From assembly GCA_016218095.1 (NCBI GenBank), contig JACREV010000206.1, forward strand, positions 1 to 8,118: a stretch of DNA of 8,118 nt. The letters run 5' to 3'. Made by a program: the position numbers and the translations under genes. The notes beneath the pieces are model-generated. The model saw only the letters and a program-made list of their open reading frames with translations. It searched no databases and was not told where the DNA came from. Positions 1 to 5,272 of the stretch are shown piece after piece (the first letter of the stretch is position 1; each line of letters begins with the position of its first letter). Origin of the DNA: Deltaproteobacteria bacterium. Its GTDB lineage: Bacteria > Desulfobacterota > GWC2-55-46.

Positions 1-166
1 TACCACCCCTCCGTGCTCCGAGAGCGTGAACTGGAACGTGCTTAAGACGCCCATCCAGATGTCGAAGAAGCAGATAGAGGCGATACAGAAGATAATGCAC
101 AAGAACAACAGGCCGGTCCAGCCGATGCACGACAGGAAGGTCACGGCGGACTCTATCACGCACTAA
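1..166 (+). CDS. Alpha-class carbonic anhydrase, C-terminal fragment (5' end outside window)
   Basis: The open frame read from base 2 gives 54 residues and a TAA stop. It begins TTPPCSE, continues VNWNVLKTPI, and later has NNRPVQP. These are the C-terminal signatures of alpha-carbonic anhydrases: the first Thr corresponds to the Thr199 gatekeeper that hydrogen-bonds zinc-bound hydroxide in human CA II, and NxRPxQP lies near the end of the fold. The enzyme interconverts CO2 and bicarbonate with a zinc ion held by three histidines, which must lie upstream of the window. The Cys after TTPP is typical of bacterial enzymes, where it usually pairs with an N-terminal Cys in a disulfide, so an exported periplasmic protein is expected; the signal peptide cannot be seen. 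A strong terminator follows 10 nt after the stop, so this is the last gene of its transcript. Confidence 0.88.
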   Translation, partial: TTPPCSESVNWNVLKTPIQMSKKQIEAIQKIMHKNNRPVQPMHDRKVTADSITH

Positions 167-176
167 ACGGTTATTT

Positions 177-213
177 AAAAAGGGCGGGGCCTTTGGCCCC
201 GCCCTTTTTTTTT
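177..213 (+). terminator. Rho-independent terminator after the carbonic anhydrase gene
   Basis: A perfect 10-bp GC stem, GGGCGGGGCC (182-191) with GGCCCCGCCC (195-204), closes a TTT loop and is followed by nine T (205-213). Five A (177-181) sit on the left, so the stem can extend with A-T pairs and could also stop leftward transcription. It isolates the carbonic anhydrase transcript from the EamA gene. Confidence 0.93.
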
Positions 214-217
214 ACAT

Positions 218-237
218 CCCCCTTTAGAAAAGAGGGG
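218..237. repeat. Small C-rich/G-rich hairpin in the intergenic gap
   Basis: CCCCCTTT (218-225) pairs with AAA (229-231), G232 and GGGG (234-237), with A233 bulged and a three-base loop (226-228). It lies just downstream of the terminator and upstream of the EamA promoter region. Its GGGG arm could alternatively pair with the C-run at 244-250. No T-tract follows, so it is not a second terminator. It may be a short dispersed palindrome, but only one copy is seen here. Confidence 0.35.
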
Positions 238-259
238 AGACCTTCCCCCCGAATTCCCT

Positions 260-298
260 TTTACCCGTCCTTCATATGGGCTAAAATATGGGTAGCCC
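260..298 (+). promoter_or_regulatory. Candidate sigma70-type promoter of the EamA gene with an overlapping inverted repeat
   Basis: TTTACC (260-265, 4 of 6 matches to TTGACA) is separated by 16 nt from TAAAAT (282-287). The -10 overlaps a perfect 6-bp inverted repeat, GGGCTA (278-283) and TAGCCC (293-298), with a 9-nt spacer. The repeat could be an operator or a leader hairpin. GGAGG (304-308) is the ribosome binding site, 5 nt before the ATG at 314. Confidence 0.38.
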
Positions 299-313
299 TT
301 TCTGGAGGATCCC

Positions 314-736
314 ATGTCAAAGTCGTTCATATTCGCGGCGCTCGCCGCGCTCATCTGGGGTTTCGCGCCTGCGTTCGAAAAGCTCGGCCTCGACGGAAAG
401 ATAGACCCTTACCTCGGGGTAGTGATAAGGTCGATACCCGTCGCGGTCATCGCGTTTATCGGGCTCGCGCTCATGGGCAGGACAGCGTCTATCGCGACAG
501 TCGATCTGAAGAGCGCTCTTCTTGTGGCCGCCGGAGGGCTCATAGCCGGGCTCCTCGGCCAGCTCGCCTTCTACTCGGCGCTTAAGTACGGGGAGGCCTC
601 TGTCGCGGTGCCGGTAGCCGCCACATACCCGCTTGTGGCGCTCGTCGTGTCGGTCGTATTCCTGGGAGAGAGCTTTACAATTCAGAAGCTCATAGGCATC
701 GGACTCGTAGTAGGCGGGGTCGTGCTCCTGAAGTGA
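314..736 (+). CDS. EamA-family (DMT superfamily) small membrane transporter, half-length
   Basis: This 140-residue, almost entirely hydrophobic protein has about five predicted membrane helices (about 4-22, 33-55, 66-90, 97-117, 122-139). The second half carries the EamA/DMT signature: a FYSALKYGEAS stretch (86-96), a run of small residues through AATYPLVAL (102-110), and FLGES (116-120) before the last helix. Most EamA transporters are about 280-300 residues with two tandem EamA domains; this is one EamA unit, so it should work as a dimer, as short EamA/EmrE-like proteins do. The substrate cannot be read from sequence; relatives move small metabolites or cations across the inner membrane. 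The start is supported by GGAGG 5 nt upstream. The gene stands alone between a terminator and a structured element shared with a convergent gene. It ends cleanly in TGA, and no second EamA half is seen downstream, so I see no sign of truncation by mutation. Confidence 0.85.
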   Translation: MSKSFIFAALAALIWGFAPAFEKLGLDGKIDPYLGVVIRSIPVAVIAFIGLALMGRTASIATVDLKSALLVAAGGLIAGLLGQLAFYSALKYGEASVAVPVAATYPLVALVVSVVFLGESFTIQKLIGIGLVVGGVVLLK

Positions 737-742
737 GCGGAC

Positions 743-866
743 TAGAACGCAAGAAATGCTCTTTAGACAAGGCGTGCGACGAGGGAAGCCGCAGGCGTAC
801 TTGTAGTGCACGTCGAGGATTTTCCGAGGAGCTTAAACGCAGTATAAAGACATTTATTGCGTTCTA
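743..866. repeat. Long imperfect palindrome (about 124 bp) filling the gap between convergent genes
   Basis: TAGAACGCAAGAAATG (743-758) is the reverse complement of CATTTATTGCGTTCTA (851-866) except at one position (G753/A856). After a bulged C759 pairing continues, 760-765 with 845-850, giving 22 pairs in the outer stem. Further in, GCGT (772-775) pairs with ACGC (837-840) and GGAA (784-787) with TTCC (822-825). A terminal hairpin CGTACT (796-801) with AGT (805-807) and ACG (810-812), bulge GC (808-809), closes on TGT. The element therefore folds into one long interrupted stem. It occupies nearly all of the 134 bp between the EamA stop (736) and the M50 protease stop (871), ending 4 nt from the latter. 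It has no credible ORF and no T-tract. Candidates are a REP/MITE-like dispersed element, a structured RNA, or a bidirectional 3'-end signal; a dispersed intergenic repeat is my preferred reading. Confidence 0.72.
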
Positions 867-870
867 ATAC

Positions 871-1998
871 TCATTTCTGTAGCCCTGCCCTGAACTCTAT
901 CAACTTCATTATATCCGTCCTCGACAGTATCCCCACGAGCTTCCCGCCCTTGTCCAGGACCGGGAACCTCCCGGAGTTGTCCTCCGAGGCCATCTTCCGG
1001 AGCGCCTCTATGGCGTCGTCGTCCGGGGAGAGCGTGTCTTTGGGCCCGAGCGGCTCCATGACCTCTCCGACGGACTTTCTCTCCCATTCGCTCTTGTCGA
1101 TGTTCCTGACCTTGTTGAGCGTGAGTAACCCCGAGACATGGCTGTTTGAGGTGACCGGGAAGGTCGCGTGGTGGTACTTGATGAAGTAGTCGTCGACGGC
1201 CTCCGAGATCCTCTTGTCCTCCGGGACCGTGACGACGTCCTTTGACATTATGTCCTTGACCTTTAAGCCTTCGAGCGCCCTTTTTATGACGACCTGCCTG
1301 TAGCCGGACTCCGCCGCCTGCTGGATGAATACGCCGATCAAGACCGACCATAGCCCGCCGGTGAAGTTCCCCGTGAACATCTGGAGAAAGCCCGAGAGTA
1401 TGAGGAAGACGGCGAAGCCCTTTCCGATGAGGGAGGCGACCCTCGTAGCCCTGTCAACGTCCCCGGTCCGCGCCCACCACGCGGCTCTTAGCACCCTGCC
1501 GCCGTCGAGCGGGAAGCCGGGGATCATGTTGAAGACGAGGAGGACTATGTTTATGAGCGCGAGGTAGGAGAGTATGGCGTTTACTACCGGATACGCCTCG
1601 CCTGTAAAGAGGGCTGAAAGAAGCCAGAATACGAGCGCGAGGAGCCCGCTCGCCAGGGGGCCGGCGACCGCTATCTTGAACTCTGTAGCCGGGTCGTCGG
1701 GTTCCTTCGTGAGCTCGGCGACACCTCCGAATATGAAGAGCGTTATCTCCCTTATCTCGAGCCCGAGCCTGTTGGATGTGTACGAATGGAAGAGCTCGTG
1801 CACGAGGACGCAGGCGAAGAGGAGGAGCGCCGAAACCACGCCCATCGCGAGGTATGTGCCGGGCGTGAAACCGGGGTGCCTGAACGGGAAATAACCGGCG
1901 GACAAGGACCAGGCGAAGAGGACGAAGACTATGAACCAGGTCCAGTCGATCGATATCTGGATGCCGAGTACCTTGAAGAGCTTTATGCCCCTTGCCAT
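871..1998 (-). CDS. M50-family site-2-protease-like membrane zinc metalloprotease with two CBS domains
   Basis: This is a 375-residue intramembrane-cutting protease homologue. The zinc site is HELFH (His67, Glu68, His71) inside a hydrophobic helix (about 50-76). The third ligand region is NMIPGFPLDGGRVLR (157-171), with Asp165 the expected ligand. Other helices are around 18-35, 108-130, 140-160 and 190-222. Two CBS domains follow (about 248-300, opening KVKDIMSKDVVTVPED, and about 313-367, with VGILSRTDIM). This M50 + CBS layout is a known subgroup of site-2 proteases; CBS pairs usually bind adenine nucleotides and may gate the protease. Family members release membrane-bound regulators or clear membrane protein stubs; the substrate here is unknown. 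The ATG at 1998 has a G-rich stretch (GGCGGGGGA) about 6-14 nt upstream. The gene is monocistronic, convergent with the EamA gene and divergent from the MBL gene. Confidence 0.93.
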   Translation of the reverse strand: MARGIKLFKVLGIQISIDWTWFIVFVLFAWSLSAGYFPFRHPGFTPGTYLAMGVVSALLLFACVLVHELFHSYTSNRLGLEIREITLFIFGGVAELTKEPDDPATEFKIAVAGPLASGLLALVFWLLSALFTGEAYPVVNAILSYLALINIVLLVFNMIPGFPLDGGRVLRAAWWARTGDVDRATRVASLIGKGFAVFLILSGFLQMFTGNFTGGLWSVLIGVFIQQAAESGYRQVVIKRALEGLKVKDIMSKDVVTVPEDKRISEAVDDYFIKYHHATFPVTSNSHVSGLLTLNKVRNIDKSEWERKSVGEVMEPLGPKDTLSPDDDAIEALRKMASEDNSGRFPVLDKGGKLVGILSRTDIMKLIEFRAGLQK

Positions 1999-2041
1999 AA
2001 CGGTTCCCCCGCCTTTTAAACGCTCAATCGGCCTTTTACCC

Positions 2042-2059
2042 CTGATATCAGTCTATCAG
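2042..2059. promoter_or_regulatory. Possible operator in the divergent region between the protease and MBL genes
   Basis: CTGATA (2042-2047) and TATCAG (2054-2059) form a 6-bp inverted repeat with a 6-nt spacer; the left half also belongs to the perfect 10-bp palindrome CTGATATCAG (2042-2051). It is 43 bp upstream of the protease start and 62 bp upstream of -10-side elements of the MBL promoter, where a shared regulator could act on both. The bound protein cannot be named. Confidence 0.3.
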
Positions 2060-2069
2060 AAGGGTATCT

Positions 2070-2096
2070 GGGCCGCAACCGGCCCTCGGGGGGGGG
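2070..2096. other. GC hairpin followed by a G9 tract upstream of the MBL promoter
   Basis: GGGCCG (2070-2075) pairs with CGGCCC (2080-2085) around a CAAC loop. Two bases later comes a run of nine G (2088-2096) that ends 7 bp before the likely -35 at 2104. There is no T-tract on either side. The homopolymer could slip in replication and alter promoter geometry, but nothing here proves that. Confidence 0.35.
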
Positions 2097-2103
2097 CGCT
2101 CAC

Positions 2104-2132
2104 TTGATTATCGGCCTTCCCCCTGCTACTAT
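2104..2132 (+). promoter_or_regulatory. Candidate promoter of the MBL-ABC operon, extended -10 type
   Basis: TTGATT (2104-2109, 4 of 6 to TTGACA), a 17-nt spacer, and TACTAT (2127-2132, 4 of 6 to TATAAT), with TGC (2124-2126) directly before the -10 as in extended -10 promoters. Transcription would start near 2139, leaving a 5' leader of about 64 nt. This also argues that the TTG at 2104, which keeps the MBL reading frame open, is promoter and not start codon. Confidence 0.5.
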
Positions 2133-2202
2133 TAACCTATCTATTTCTCAGGCGTCCCGGAAGGCCCTTTGCCGCTTTCCAAAAACTTCAGGCGAGGTGA
2201 TT

Positions 2203-3099
2203 ATGACGCTCAGATGCGCGCGCGCTTTCTCAGTATTCCTCATTACCCTCCTCTTCCTCGTTAATATGGCTGAAGGCGCGGGGCCGGAGGCGATAAGGCT
2301 CGCCGACGGCGTATACGCCTTCATAGGAGAGAACGGCTCTACGAACTCCGGGTTCGTCGTTACCGAAGAAGGGGTCGTCGTCATAGACTCGCAGGGGCCT
2401 CGAGAGCTCGCCCTCACATTGAGGTCGAAGATACGGGCCGTGACGGACAAGCCCGTTATCTACGTGATAAACACCCACTACCACGGCGACCATACCTTTG
2501 GTAACCAGTACTTTACCGAAAACTTGATCGCGATCGTATCACATGAGGCGACCCGTGAGCTCCTGATCGAGCGGGACGCGGGCCACAGGGAGATGTTCCT
2601 CAAGTTCTTCGGGCCCGAGAGCCTCCTCGATTTCAAACTCACCTTACCACAGGTCACATTCACTGAGAGGCTCACCTTGAGGGCAGGGGAGAAGACCCTC
2701 GAGCTCGTCTCCGTGCCGAAGGCGCATACGGAAGGCGATATATACGTCTATATGCCGGAGGAGAAGATACTCTTCGCCGGGGACCTCCTATATAAGGGGA
2801 GGCTCCCGTTCATGAACGACGGGGACAGCCTTGGCGCGGTAAAGGCGGTGGATGAGCTCCTCACATACGGTGCGGCCCGGATAGTCCCCGGCCACGGCGG
2901 GCTCTCCGACAGGGACGACGCGGCCGCGTACAAGGGGTATTTGACCGACCTCCGGGCCGAGGTCAAGCGGCTTAAAGAATCGGGCAAGACCCTCGAAGAG
3001 GTCAAAGGGGAGATAAGGCTCCCGAAGTATTCGCTCTGGTACATGTACAACGAGTGGCTCCCGGCGAACGCCGCGAAGGTCTATACAGAGCTTGATTAG
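2203..3099 (+). CDS. Secreted metallo-beta-lactamase-fold hydrolase
   Basis: The 298-residue protein opens with a signal peptide: Arg residues at 4 and 7, a hydrophobic core FLITLLFLV (12-20), and likely cleavage after AEG or AEGA (23-26). The mature part has the full MBL metal set: HYHGDH (His92, His94, Asp96, His97), His175 in AHTEGD, Asp194 in FAGDLL and His231 in VPGHGG, so both metal sites should be intact. The sequence from LADGVYAFIGENG through NTHYHGDHTFGN resembles the broad periplasmic MBL hydrolases (SoxH / quinoprotein-relay type and subclass B3-like neighbours). I cannot assign a substrate, and beta-lactam hydrolysis should not be assumed. The ATG at 2203 is chosen because GAGGTGA (2194-2200) precedes it and the signal peptide begins there; the frame stays open upstream to TTG 2104, but that lies in the promoter. 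The ABC ATPase gene begins 16 nt after the stop, so the two are probably cotranscribed. Confidence 0.88.
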   Translation: MTLRCARAFSVFLITLLFLVNMAEGAGPEAIRLADGVYAFIGENGSTNSGFVVTEEGVVVIDSQGPRELALTLRSKIRAVTDKPVIYVINTHYHGDHTFGNQYFTENLIAIVSHEATRELLIERDAGHREMFLKFFGPESLLDFKLTLPQVTFTERLTLRAGEKTLELVSVPKAHTEGDIYVYMPEEKILFAGDLLYKGRLPFMNDGDSLGAVKAVDELLTYGAARIVPGHGGLSDRDDAAAYKGYLTDLRAEVKRLKESGKTLEEVKGEIRLPKYSLWYMYNEWLPANAAKVYTELD

Positions 3100-3115
3100 G
3101 GGCGCGGCAAATCCG

Positions 3116-3841
3116 ATGGGCTCCGTTGTGGAGGTGAGGGGGCTCACCAAGCTCTTCGACGGCTTCAGGGCCGTCGACGATATTTCCTTCGATATATTGA
3201 AGGGGGAGATACTCGGCTTTATCGGCCCGAACGGGGCCGGAAAGTCGACGACCCTCCAGATGCTCCTGGGGCTTACGACCCCCACCTCCGGAATGATAAG
3301 GATCTTCGGCCTCGACATGGACTCGAAGAGGCAGGAGATACTATCAAGGGTAAACTTTTCATCCTCCTACATCTCTCTCCCGTTCTCTCTTACCGTATGG
3401 GAGAACCTCATGGTCTTTGCCCGCCTCTATGGCGTTGCGGGGCCGAAAAAGAGGATAGAGGAACTCCTTGAGATATTCGAGATAGGCTCGCTCAAGGACA
3501 CCCCGGCCCGGAGGCTCTCGTCCGGCCAGATCACGAGGGTCTGCCTCTGCAAGGCGCTCCTGAACGCGCCCGAGGTCCTCTTTCTCGACGAGCCGACCGC
3601 CTCGCTCGACCCGGACATAGCCGACAAGACACGTAAGCTCCTTAAAAAGATAAAGGACGAGCAGTCCATCTCCATCCTCTATACGTCCCACAACATGAAG
3701 GAGATGGAGGAGATGAGCGACCGGGTGATTTTCATAGACAAAGGGAGGATCATCGAGACCGGGAGCCCTGACGAGATAAAAAGGAAGCACGGAGGCGCGG
3801 ACCTCGAAGAGGTCTTCCTCATGCTCGCGAGGCCGGGATGA
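3116..3841 (+). CDS. ABC transporter ATP-binding subunit, ABC-2 exporter type
   Basis: The 241-residue nucleotide-binding domain is complete. Walker A is GPNGAGKST (37-45), the ABC signature is LSSGQ (134-138; the usual form is LSGGQ, so Ser replaces the first Gly), Walker B is VLFLDEP (154-160) with catalytic Glu159, and the H-loop His is His192 in TSHNM. It should energise the permease encoded next to it. The order and sequence are DrrA/NatA/CcmA-like, a class that exports drugs, lipids or polysaccharides or supports membrane processes; the cargo is not visible. The ATG at 3116 is preferred, with AGGGG (3098-3102) 13 nt upstream, a rather long spacing; an in-frame TTG at 3092 would overlap the MBL stop and add eight residues not conserved in the family. 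The stop codon overlaps the permease start (ATGA at 3838-3841), a sign of translational coupling. Confidence 0.92.
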   Translation: MGSVVEVRGLTKLFDGFRAVDDISFDILKGEILGFIGPNGAGKSTTLQMLLGLTTPTSGMIRIFGLDMDSKRQEILSRVNFSSSYISLPFSLTVWENLMVFARLYGVAGPKKRIEELLEIFEIGSLKDTPARRLSSGQITRVCLCKALLNAPEVLFLDEPTASLDPDIADKTRKLLKKIKDEQSISILYTSHNMKEMEEMSDRVIFIDKGRIIETGSPDEIKRKHGGADLEEVFLMLARPG

Positions 3842-4650
3842 CGTCGATGAGGAATACGAAGTCCGCCCGCATATTCGCATACACGGTCCGGCATCTGTAC
3901 CTCTACAAGAGGAGTCTCCCGCGCCTGATGGAGGTCTTCTACTGGCCGGTCCTCGACCTCGTGGTCTGGGGGTTTGTCTCCATCTATCTCTCGAGGCAAA
4001 AGGGCGAGCTCCCTGACTTCATCACTTTCTTTTTGGGCGCGCTCATACTCTGGGACATACTCTTTAGAAGCCAGCAAGGGATATCGGTATCGTTCCTCGA
4101 GGACGTCTGGTCGAGGAACCTTTTAAACATATTCGTAAGCCCGCTCTCCCCCGCGGAGTACATAACCTCGCTCCTGTTCCTTTCCATCATAAAGCTCATT
4201 TTGACCTCCGCGGTGATGGTGACGCTCGCCTGGCTCCTCTACTCTTTCAATATCTTCCTGCTCGGGTTCACGCTCATACCGCTCGTCCTGAACCTCATAG
4301 TAATGGGCTGGTCCATAGGGATAATCACTACCGCGCTCATCATGAGGTTCGGCCAGGAGGCGGAGGTCCTGGCCTGGGGCATAGCGCTCCTCTTCCAGCC
4401 GGTCTCGGCGGTCTTCTACCCTGTAGGGGTCCTGCCCGGATGGGTCCAAACAATAGCCTTATTTGTGCCCGCGTCCCATGTCTTCGAGGGGATGAGGGAG
4501 GTGGTTGTCGGGAGAGGGGGTGCGCCGATTTCAAACATCATATGGGCCGCGTCGCTGAATTGCGCCTACATCACGGCGGCTATCCTCTTTTTCTGGTGGA
4601 ACTTCAAGGTGGTCAAAAGGAAGGGGTTGCTTGCAAAGGTGGGTGAATAA
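3838..4650 (+). CDS. ABC-2 type transporter permease
   Basis: The 270-residue membrane protein has about six helices (about 34-51, 60-78, 110-134, 138-165, 178-198, 235-255). It contains the ABC-2 permease hallmark in the fifth-helix region: FQPVSAVFYPVGVLPGWVQ (186-204) followed by PASHVFEGMREVV (211-223). This is the DrrB/NodJ-like family, which forms a homodimer in the inner membrane with two copies of the ATPase encoded just upstream. The ATG lies in the ATPase stop codon, so stoichiometry is probably coordinated by coupling. Together the two genes make a complete simple exporter; no separate membrane-fusion or outer-membrane protein is encoded here. The direction is inferred from family (export). 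A hairpin begins only 3 nt after the TAA. Confidence 0.92.
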   Translation: MTSMRNTKSARIFAYTVRHLYLYKRSLPRLMEVFYWPVLDLVVWGFVSIYLSRQKGELPDFITFFLGALILWDILFRSQQGISVSFLEDVWSRNLLNIFVSPLSPAEYITSLLFLSIIKLILTSAVMVTLAWLLYSFNIFLLGFTLIPLVLNLIVMGWSIGIITTALIMRFGQEAEVLAWGIALLFQPVSAVFYPVGVLPGWVQTIALFVPASHVFEGMREVVVGRGGAPISNIIWAASLNCAYITAAILFFWWNFKVVKRKGLLAKVGE

Positions 4651-4690
4651 AAAAGGCGCTTTGTCCCCACGCGGGAAAAGCGCCTCCTTT
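4648..4690. terminator. Hairpin terminator between the ABC operon and the convergent rhodanese gene
   Basis: AGGCGCTTT (4654-4662) pairs with AAAGCGCCT (4677-4685); CCC (4665-4667) with GGG (4673-4675) extends the stem past a small internal loop. Rightward, only a weak T stretch (CCTTTGTT) follows. Leftward, the stem is followed by TTTTTT (complement of A4648-4653), so it looks stronger as the terminator of the leftward rhodanese transcript while also ending the ABC operon. Confidence 0.75.
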
Positions 4691-4706
4691 GTTAAAAAGG
4701 GATGAT

Positions 4707-4764
4707 CCCGGGTCGGCATCGGGCATTGTCCTTTTTTTTGGACGCCGCCCGTTGTCAGCCCGGG
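4707..4764. other. Large stem-loop with a T8 apical loop
   Basis: The arms 4707-4731 and 4740-4764 are imperfect reverse complements: CCCGGG, CGGGC and GTCC blocks pair exactly, 18 of 25 positions are Watson-Crick and 3 more are G-T wobbles. Eight T (4732-4739) form the loop, A8 on the other strand. It ends 5 bp before the rhodanese stop codon and, with the hairpin at 4654-4685, fills the 118-bp gap between two convergent genes. A T-run in a loop instead of after a stem is not a normal intrinsic terminator. Confidence 0.6.
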
Positions 4765-4768
4765 AAGC

Positions 4769-5113
4769 CTATGCCGCCTCCCTGTGTTCAACGCCCTCAA
4801 GACAGTAACCGGCCTCTTTCCATGCCTCGAGGCCCCCTTCGAACCTCCAGATGTCCTTGTAACCGAGGTCCGAGAGCTTTTCACCTGCTATGGAACTCGC
4901 CGCGCAGGCAGGTCCGCCGCAGTAAAGGACGACCGTCTCGTCCTTGTTTATGAGCCTCAACGCCTCTCTCCCTATCTCTTCCAAAGGTATGTTGATGGAG
5001 CCGCATATGTGCGCCTTTTCGAAGTCATGCCTCCCGAGGACGTTCACCAGAACGAAGCTCTCTCCGGAGTCCATCATACCTTTCAATTCATCCCTGTCTA
5101 TGTCCCTTGCCAT
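4769..5113 (-). CDS. Single-domain rhodanese (sulfurtransferase), catalytic Cys present
   Basis: The 114-residue single rhodanese domain has the usual order: FVLVNVLGRHDFEKAHICGS (substitution of HIPG by HICG), then INIPLEEI, the active-site loop CGGPAC (catalytic Cys65, loop through Cys70) after VVLY, and a C-terminal GGLEAWKEAGYC. Single-domain rhodaneses carry a persulfide on that Cys and pass sulfur to thiol acceptors such as cyanide in vitro, or to sulfur carriers in vivo; the physiological acceptor is unknown here. No signal peptide is seen, so it is cytoplasmic. The ATG at 5113 is chosen because GGGAGG (5127-5122) lies 8 nt upstream; an in-frame GTG at 5122 overlaps that ribosome binding site. 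It is a close paralogue of the next upstream gene, which lacks the Cys. It has its own strong promoter at 5174-5202. Confidence 0.92.
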   Translation of the reverse strand: MARDIDRDELKGMMDSGESFVLVNVLGRHDFEKAHICGSINIPLEEIGREALRLINKDETVVLYCGGPACAASSIAGEKLSDLGYKDIWRFEGGLEAWKEAGYCLEGVEHREAA

Positions 5114-5142
5114 ATACGACACCTCCCTGAAAACAGCGGGTA

Positions 5143-5173
5143 TTATTTGATTATGATTGTCAATTTCAAATAA
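5143..5173. promoter_or_regulatory. Candidate repressor operator (Fur-box-like) at the rhodanese start site
   Basis: TTATTTGA (5143-5150) and TCAAATAA (5166-5173) form a perfect 8-bp inverted repeat with a 15-nt spacer, in an AT-rich island inside GC-rich DNA. Within it, 5149-5167 matches the 19-bp Fur consensus GATAATGATAATCATTATC at 14 positions by my own count. It covers the predicted transcription start (about 5167) of the promoter at 5174-5202, a classical place for a repressor. Fur identity is a guess; an operator function is more secure. Confidence 0.42.
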
Positions 5174-5202
5174 ATTATACCCCCGGACGAACCCCGGGTC
5201 AA
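5174..5202 (-). promoter_or_regulatory. Near-consensus sigma70 promoter for the downstream rhodanese gene
   Basis: Reading leftward: TTGACC (5202-5197, 5 of 6 to TTGACA), 17-nt spacer, TATAAT (5179-5174, 6 of 6). The -10 is preceded by CCGGGGG. The predicted start is near 5167, with a leader of about 54 nt to the ATG at 5113. It shows that the last rhodanese gene can be expressed independently of the upstream cluster. Confidence 0.75.
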
Positions 5203-5205
5203 GTG

Positions 5206-5259
5206 AAGGCCGACTGGGCCTTTAAGATCATACAGGGCTTTTTATGAAAAGTTACCCTG
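5206..5259. other. Two stem-loops downstream of the inactive rhodanese gene
   Basis: CAGGG (5233-5237) pairs with CCCTG (5255-5259) and CTTTT (5238-5242) with AAAAG (5247-5251), with a bulge at 5252-5254. A second stem, AAGGCC (5206-5211) with GGCCTT (5217-5222), follows in the leftward direction. Neither is followed by a T-tract, so they may be weak or factor-assisted 3' ends, or RNA-stability hairpins, for the macrodomain-rhodanese transcript. Confidence 0.4.
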
Positions 5260-5272
5260 ATATCTGCCATGC

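Noticed and set aside
218..250. Two mutually exclusive hairpins (218-237 and 234-248) as an attenuator of the EamA gene
   Set aside because: The best promoter for that gene lies downstream of both, and there is no leader peptide or T-tract, so attenuation is unsupported.
854..1351. Long leftward open frame inside the M50 protease gene
   Set aside because: It is an alternative frame of the protease gene, rich in Arg/Gly, with no domain; the protease frame contains the HELFH and CBS motifs.
2104..2202. N-terminal extension of the MBL protein from a TTG at 2104
   Set aside because: It would place the start on the -35 of the best promoter, has no ribosome binding site there, and would bury the signal peptide 33 residues inside the protein. 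ATG 2203 has GAGGTGA just upstream.
3092..3115. TTG start overlapping the MBL stop for the ABC ATPase
   Set aside because: It would add eight residues not typical of the family and has no suitable ribosome binding site; ATG 3116 fits the start of the nucleotide-binding domain.
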